A stretch of DNA of 64,000 bases, taken from the NCBI GenBank assembly GCA_963667595.2, contig CAXXWD010000001.1:248001-312000 (forward strand). The letters are read 5' to 3'. Made by a program: the position numbers and the translations under genes. The notes beneath the pieces are model-generated. The model was not told where the DNA came from. It searched no databases and was given only the letters and a program-made list of their open reading frames with translations. The stretch comes from JAHJQZ01 sp963667595. GTDB lineage: Bacteria; Pseudomonadota; Alphaproteobacteria; Rhizobiales; Devosiaceae. Shown one piece after another: positions 61,236-64,000 of this stretch (position 1 is the first letter of the stretch; each line of letters begins with the position of its first letter).

Positions 61236-61611
61236 ATTCGACCTCGACTTCGGCCGCCTCGCGGCGGCGCACGGCGATGTAGCTGTCACCGACCTTCACC
61301 TCGATCGGATCGTTCAGCGGCGCGTTGCGAAGCACGGTGATTTCGCGGCCGGGATGCAATCCGAGATCGATCAGGCGCTGACGAATCGCCTGTCCACCCC
61401 GAACGCTGACAACGCGGCAGGTCGCGCCGAGCCTGGCCAGATTGAGATCGAACATGTTCGGCTGTTCACCGTGACCGGATGCACCATTTGAAAGCGCCGC
61501 CCGGCGTTTCCTGCCCCATCCAGTGAAGCGCCAACCGCCGTCTTCGCGCCGACGCCGCGGGCCATGCCCCCGGCCACCATGACCCTTAGGTCCGAACAAA
61601 CCCTGTCTCAT
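61228..61611 (-). CDS. feoA: FeoA with basic N-terminal extension
   Basis: Start ATG 61611 (MRQGLFGPKGHGGRG); an ATG twelve codons upstream is possible. The FeoA SH3-like domain occupies about 53-128 (MFDLNLARLGATCRVVSVRG, RQRLIDLGLHPGREITVLRN). Residues 1-52 form an Arg/Gly/His-rich low-complexity segment not found in ordinary 75-residue FeoA. An alternative start at Met53 would give a normal FeoA, but no good ribosome-binding site is evident there. It activates FeoB. Confidence 0.88.
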   Translation of the reverse strand: MRQGLFGPKGHGGRGHGPRRRREDGGWRFTGWGRKRRAALSNGASGHGEQPNMFDLNLARLGATCRVVSVRGGQAIRQRLIDLGLHPGREITVLRNAPLNDPIEVKVGDSYIAVRRREAAEVEVEYV

Positions 61612-61671
61612 TGCGTCTTCCCGTATAGTGCGCCGACCGAAGGTCAATTCGGCCGGCGCATTTCTAGCTAA

Positions 61672-61686
61672 TGCTAATTATTCGTA
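61672..61686. promoter_or_regulatory. Fur-like box upstream of feoA
   Basis: TGCTAATTATTCGTA fits the 7-1-7 Fur dyad TGATAATNATTATCA in its core AAT-N-ATT and outer bases. It lies about 60 bp upstream of the feoA start and shares 12 of 15 bases or more with the site at 62956. Confidence 0.5.
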
Positions 61687-61697
61687 GCCGTGAAGGC

Positions 61698-62483
61698 CTA
61701 CTTCAGGTCGTATGCCTTGATCCAGATCACCGCGTCCTGGCTGAGTTCCTTGCCGTCGAACTCGGTATCCGGACCGGAACCGAGGGCGGCAAAGCCCCAA
61801 TAGCCGGCGCGCGGAATACCAAAGGTGAACACGCCGTTCGGATCGGTGATTGCCACAAGCGCTCCGCCGGGCATGGCCTCGACCGTCGGCGTGCCGGCCG
61901 AATTGGTTTCAAGATCGGGCTCGGCGGCGACGTATTCGATCTCGATCTCTGCGCCGGCAACCGGCGCGCCATCCGACAGGAGCTGCGCGGAGAAGGTGGA
62001 ACCGACAACGACATTCATCGGCTTGTTCAGCGGCACGAACTCGGTCTTGAGGCCAACCGGTTCATTCCAGCCAGTGGGCACGCCGCCCTTGTTGAACTCG
62101 ACCTTGGTAATCTGTTGGATATAGATATCCTCGGATTCTTCGTAATAGGGCGCGGGAACCAGCGAGACGATGTAGTCGCCATTGCGCTTGACCGGCAGGG
62201 TTGCCGCATAGGCGGCCGACTCGTTATGCGCGCCCTTGAAGGTGATCGGCGCCAACGCGTCCATCAGGTCGGTCTTTTCTCCCTTGAAAACATAGGAAAA
62301 TTCTTCCGGGGCTCCCATATTCATGGCATGGCCGTTCTCAAACGGATGCCAGAAAATCAGGCGCAACGGGACATCGCCCGGCTTTTCGATGTTGAGGTCG
62401 GGACTGTAGATCAGCTGAAAATGGGCACTTGCAGGCGTGGCAAAAAGAGCCGCGAGCATCGCTGCGGCGACAAAGCGCTTCAT
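61698..62483 (-). CDS. Periplasmic DUF4198 protein (NikK/CbiK-like), iron-linked
   Basis: Start ATG 62483 has GGAGG upstream. The 261-residue protein has a signal peptide (MKRFVAAAMLAALFATPASA), so the mature protein begins His21-Phe-Gln. HPFENGHAMNMG (about 46-57) is shared with the paralogue at 63778. The body is beta-rich, and a C-terminal Ig-like region (DPNGVFTFGIPRAGYWGFAA) is typical of DUF4198. Relatives occur with nickel and cobalt ECF transporters. Here it precedes feoAB in the same direction, so Fe(II) capture in the periplasm is likely. Confidence 0.83.
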   Translation of the reverse strand: MKRFVAAAMLAALFATPASAHFQLIYSPDLNIEKPGDVPLRLIFWHPFENGHAMNMGAPEEFSYVFKGEKTDLMDALAPITFKGAHNESAAYAATLPVKRNGDYIVSLVPAPYYEESEDIYIQQITKVEFNKGGVPTGWNEPVGLKTEFVPLNKPMNVVVGSTFSAQLLSDGAPVAGAEIEIEYVAAEPDLETNSAGTPTVEAMPGGALVAITDPNGVFTFGIPRAGYWGFAALGSGPDTEFDGKELSQDAVIWIKAYDLK

Positions 62484-62579
62484 GAGTTTCCTCCAGGAGG
62501 GCAGTGAAAACATCACGCCAAATCCGGCGTGACAGCGGGAAAGGAAATGGAGCCCGGCAAAGCCGGGACATGCCACTGG

Positions 62580-62900
62580 CTAGTAGATTTCGCCCGAGGG
62601 GACGGTGATGCGGTGGCCTTCGCCGGCATCGAAATAGACGCTGTAGGCGCCGTCCGGGATATCGAAGGTGAACTCGCTGTTTTCGTCCATTTCGGATTCG
62701 ATCAGGACGTTGCCATCGGCATCCATAACGGCCATGCGCACGCCGGATGCGGAAGAGCCATCGGAAAAACCGCCTTCACAAAGCGCCGTGCCGTCGCCGT
62801 TGTCGTAGCACGCGCATAAGGGCGTGTGTGCCTGGGCGGCGCCGGCAAACCCGATGCCAAGGCCTAAAACGGCGATTGAAAGCAAGTGGTGGACGCGCAT
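62580..62900 (-). CDS. Small periplasmic Cys-containing protein (NikL-like)
   Basis: This 106-residue protein has a signal peptide cleaved after AQA-24, giving mature His25-Thr-Pro-Leu-Cys29. CACYDNGDGTALCEGG holds Cys29, Cys31 and Cys41. A short beta-domain follows (VRMAVMDADGNVLIESEMDE, FTFDIPDGAYSVYFDAG) ending in GHRITVPSGEIY. It resembles the extracytoplasmic NikL/CbiL-type partner found beside DUF4198. It leads the minus-strand gene set that runs into feoAB and has a Fur-like box upstream. Confidence 0.75.
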   Translation of the reverse strand: MRVHHLLSIAVLGLGIGFAGAAQAHTPLCACYDNGDGTALCEGGFSDGSSASGVRMAVMDADGNVLIESEMDENSEFTFDIPDGAYSVYFDAGEGHRITVPSGEIY

Positions 62901-62955
62901 ATCGGTCTCCTCGATTACCAGGATTCAAGATCCAGTCATCAACTGGTTTTGCCGA

Positions 62956-62970
62956 TGCTAATCATTCGCA
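62956..62970. promoter_or_regulatory. Fur-like box upstream of the NikL-like gene
   Basis: TGCTAATCATTCGCA is an imperfect 7-1-7 dyad (TGCNAATNATTNGCA) about 56 bp upstream of the start at 62900. It contains AATCATT as in the classical Fur consensus. Confidence 0.55.
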
Positions 62971-62984
62971 ACTCAGAGTCCAAA

Positions 62985-63366
62985 GGATGCCGTACTAGAT
63001 TATAATAACTCTAATTTTGCCGAGACTGGCGCTTCACCCCCCTGTCTGCGCGCTTCAGACCGCGCTCCTTTCACGCCATGATCCAATGACGTTCACATCG
63101 GACGACACCAAGCACATCAAAGAATAATCCATTATATTACAATTAGTTATCGAGGTCCTCGCCGGATTCTCATCGCAAACTAGCGTTGACGGACCTTACA
63201 TTCTTGGACCTTCAGGAGATCCCTCTTCGCTCGGTGCAAATCCGAGTCCGTGACACGTGTTTTCCCCGTACTGTGCGTTTTGGTCGCAGGCACACCGCGC
63301 CATTCGGCGCCGTTGTGATGCGCGCCCTTGACAGATCTCGCGCAAGTGCGGGACACCTCTTTTCGT
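62985..63366. other. AT-richer intergenic region before the riboswitch
   Basis: About 380 bp between the divergent NikL-like and DUF4198 transcription units. AT-rich stretches at 62998-63015 and 63127-63150 may be promoters. A hairpin CTCGG-TGCAAAT-CCGAG at 63230-63246 with flanking complementarity (63189-63194, 63246-63251) is unexplained. No coding sequence is evident. Confidence 0.45.
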
Positions 63367-63612
63367 TTCAGGTTGCCCCGGAACGAGAATCAGACCGGGG
63401 ATGAAAAGGGAACACGGTGCGGCGTACCCAAAAGGGACCAAAACCGTGGCTGCCCCCGCAACTGTAAGCGGTGAGCGACTGTCCGTATGCCACTGGCCAC
63501 AAGGCTGGGAAGGTAGACAGGAGCGACATGCATGATCCCCGCAAGGCGGGAACCGGTTTTCGGTCAAGGATCATGCCGGATGTCACACCGCCAGCCAGGA
63601 GACCTGCCTGTT
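63367..63612 (+). ncRNA. Cobalamin riboswitch aptamer
   Basis: The conserved blocks are in order. AGGT (P1 side) is near 63370 and GGGAAC-ACGGTG at 63408-63419. CTGCCCCCGCAACTGTAA is at 63450-63467, GCCACTGG near 63489, and the B12 box GCCAGGAGACCTGCC at 63594-63608. Order and spacing match AdoCbl-type aptamers. It controls the DUF4198 gene that starts at 63778, implying repression when cobalamin is sufficient and a role of that gene in cobalt or cobalamin supply. Confidence 0.93.
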
Positions 63613-63619
63613 ACACGCG

Positions 63620-63684
63620 CTGCCCGCAAGGCATCGCAAACCGTAACCGGACGCCGGGGTGAGCGTTTGGCGGTAAGCGGGCAG
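63620..63684 (+). promoter_or_regulatory. Possible riboswitch expression platform stem
   Basis: CTGCCCGC (63620-63627) and GCGGGCAG (63677-63684) are perfectly complementary and lie just downstream of the B12 box. They could form a long-range stem. A second small hairpin ATCCCG-TTTT-CGGGAT (63746-63761) lies 3 nt before the GGGGAG ribosome-binding site, so initiation control is also possible. Confidence 0.4.
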
Positions 63685-63777
63685 GCAGACTCACTACGCC
63701 ATCGGCCCGTCTTGGCGCCCGAATTCCCTTTCGTCCTTTCCGAACATCCCGTTTTCGGGATCATGGGGAGACGACCT

Positions 63778-64000
63778 ATGCACTTCAAGAAAACCGCCAC
63801 CGCCGCACTGATCGCGGCATCCCTTTTTGCGGTGCCTGCCGCTGAGGCCCACTTCCAGCTTGTCTACACACCCGAGACCCAGATCGCCCGTCCCGGTAAC
63901 GTGCCGGTCAAGCTGATCTTCTGGCACCCGTTCGAGAACGGTCATGCCATGGACATGGGCGTCCCGCTCGAATTTTACGCCGTCAATCGCGGCGAAAAAA
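63778..64000 (+). CDS. Periplasmic DUF4198 protein under cobalamin riboswitch (3' end outside window)
   Basis: ATG 63778 is preceded by GGGGAG 7 bp upstream. The visible 74 residues comprise a signal peptide (MHFKKTATAALIAASLFAVP to AEA-24) and a mature N-terminus His25-Phe-Gln-Leu-Val-Tyr. IFWHPFENGHAMDMG follows, nearly identical to the paralogue at 61698. Control by a cobalamin riboswitch points to cobalt uptake, as for CbiK/NikK-like proteins associated with ECF transporters. The rest of the operon lies beyond the window. Confidence 0.88.
   Translation, partial: MHFKKTATAALIAASLFAVPAAEAHFQLVYTPETQIARPGNVPVKLIFWHPFENGHAMDMGVPLEFYAVNRGEK

Overview
The window is GC-rich chromosomal DNA from an alphaproteobacterium, most likely of the order Hyphomicrobiales (Rhizobiales). 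The grounds are the density of sugar ABC importers with LacI/DeoR/TetR regulators, an AglA-type GH13 alpha-glucosidase with GAAACGTTTC operators, a RpoE-ChrR stress cluster, a Mur/Fur-type regulator and a rhizobial-looking intergenic repeat. No rRNA, tRNA or CRISPR array was found.

Layout. (1) 1-1335: the 3' part of a sugar-porter MFS gene. (2) 1485-8397, minus strand: a seven-gene operon of LacI regulator, inositol-monophosphatase-like enzyme, PotD/B/C/A-type ABC importer and glycerophosphodiesterase. The combination fits uptake and breakdown of a glycerophosphodiester, possibly glycerophosphoinositol. (3) 8702-14741: an alpha-glucoside locus with binding protein, two permeases, GH13 glucosidase, three identical operators and a LacI regulator broken by a one-base frameshift. 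(4) 14942-23054: L-fucose locus with a ribose-type ABC importer, fucK, a DeoR regulator and divergent fucA, but no isomerase. (5) 23278-31594, minus strand: LacI, binding protein, two permeases, ADP-ribosylglycohydrolase-like enzyme, ABC ATPase and ribokinase, which reads as a ribosyl-compound scavenging operon. (6) 32173-40655: beta-glycoside locus with TetR, GH1, ABC importer lacking an ATPase, GH35-like enzyme and a second GH1. (7) 40772-46461: xylose/fructose-type ABC importer, LacI and a DUF2961 (GH172) enzyme.

(8) 46772-57481: two degraded, oppositely oriented IS5-family copies bracket about 9.7 kb holding an acetyltransferase, a MacAB-like exporter with TetR, and the sigma-E/ChrR cluster (SDR, DUF1365, FAD oxidoreductase, rpoE, chrR, DUF2177). 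Three promoters of the form (T/C)GATCC-N18-TAT(T/C)NA sit in front of the SDR, FAD and rpoE genes, and ChrR has Phe where the fourth zinc ligand of its anti-sigma domain (Cys35) is expected.

(9) 57778-64000: metal region. A frameshifted Fur/Mur gene lies beside feoA-feoB plus a Cys-rich feoB partner. Upstream of feoA are a DUF4198 periplasmic protein and a small Cys-rich periplasmic protein, with two Fur-like boxes. At the right edge a cobalamin riboswitch precedes a second DUF4198 gene. All three secreted proteins are predicted to begin with histidine after signal cleavage. Intercistronic hairpins recur downstream of binding-protein genes in four ABC operons.
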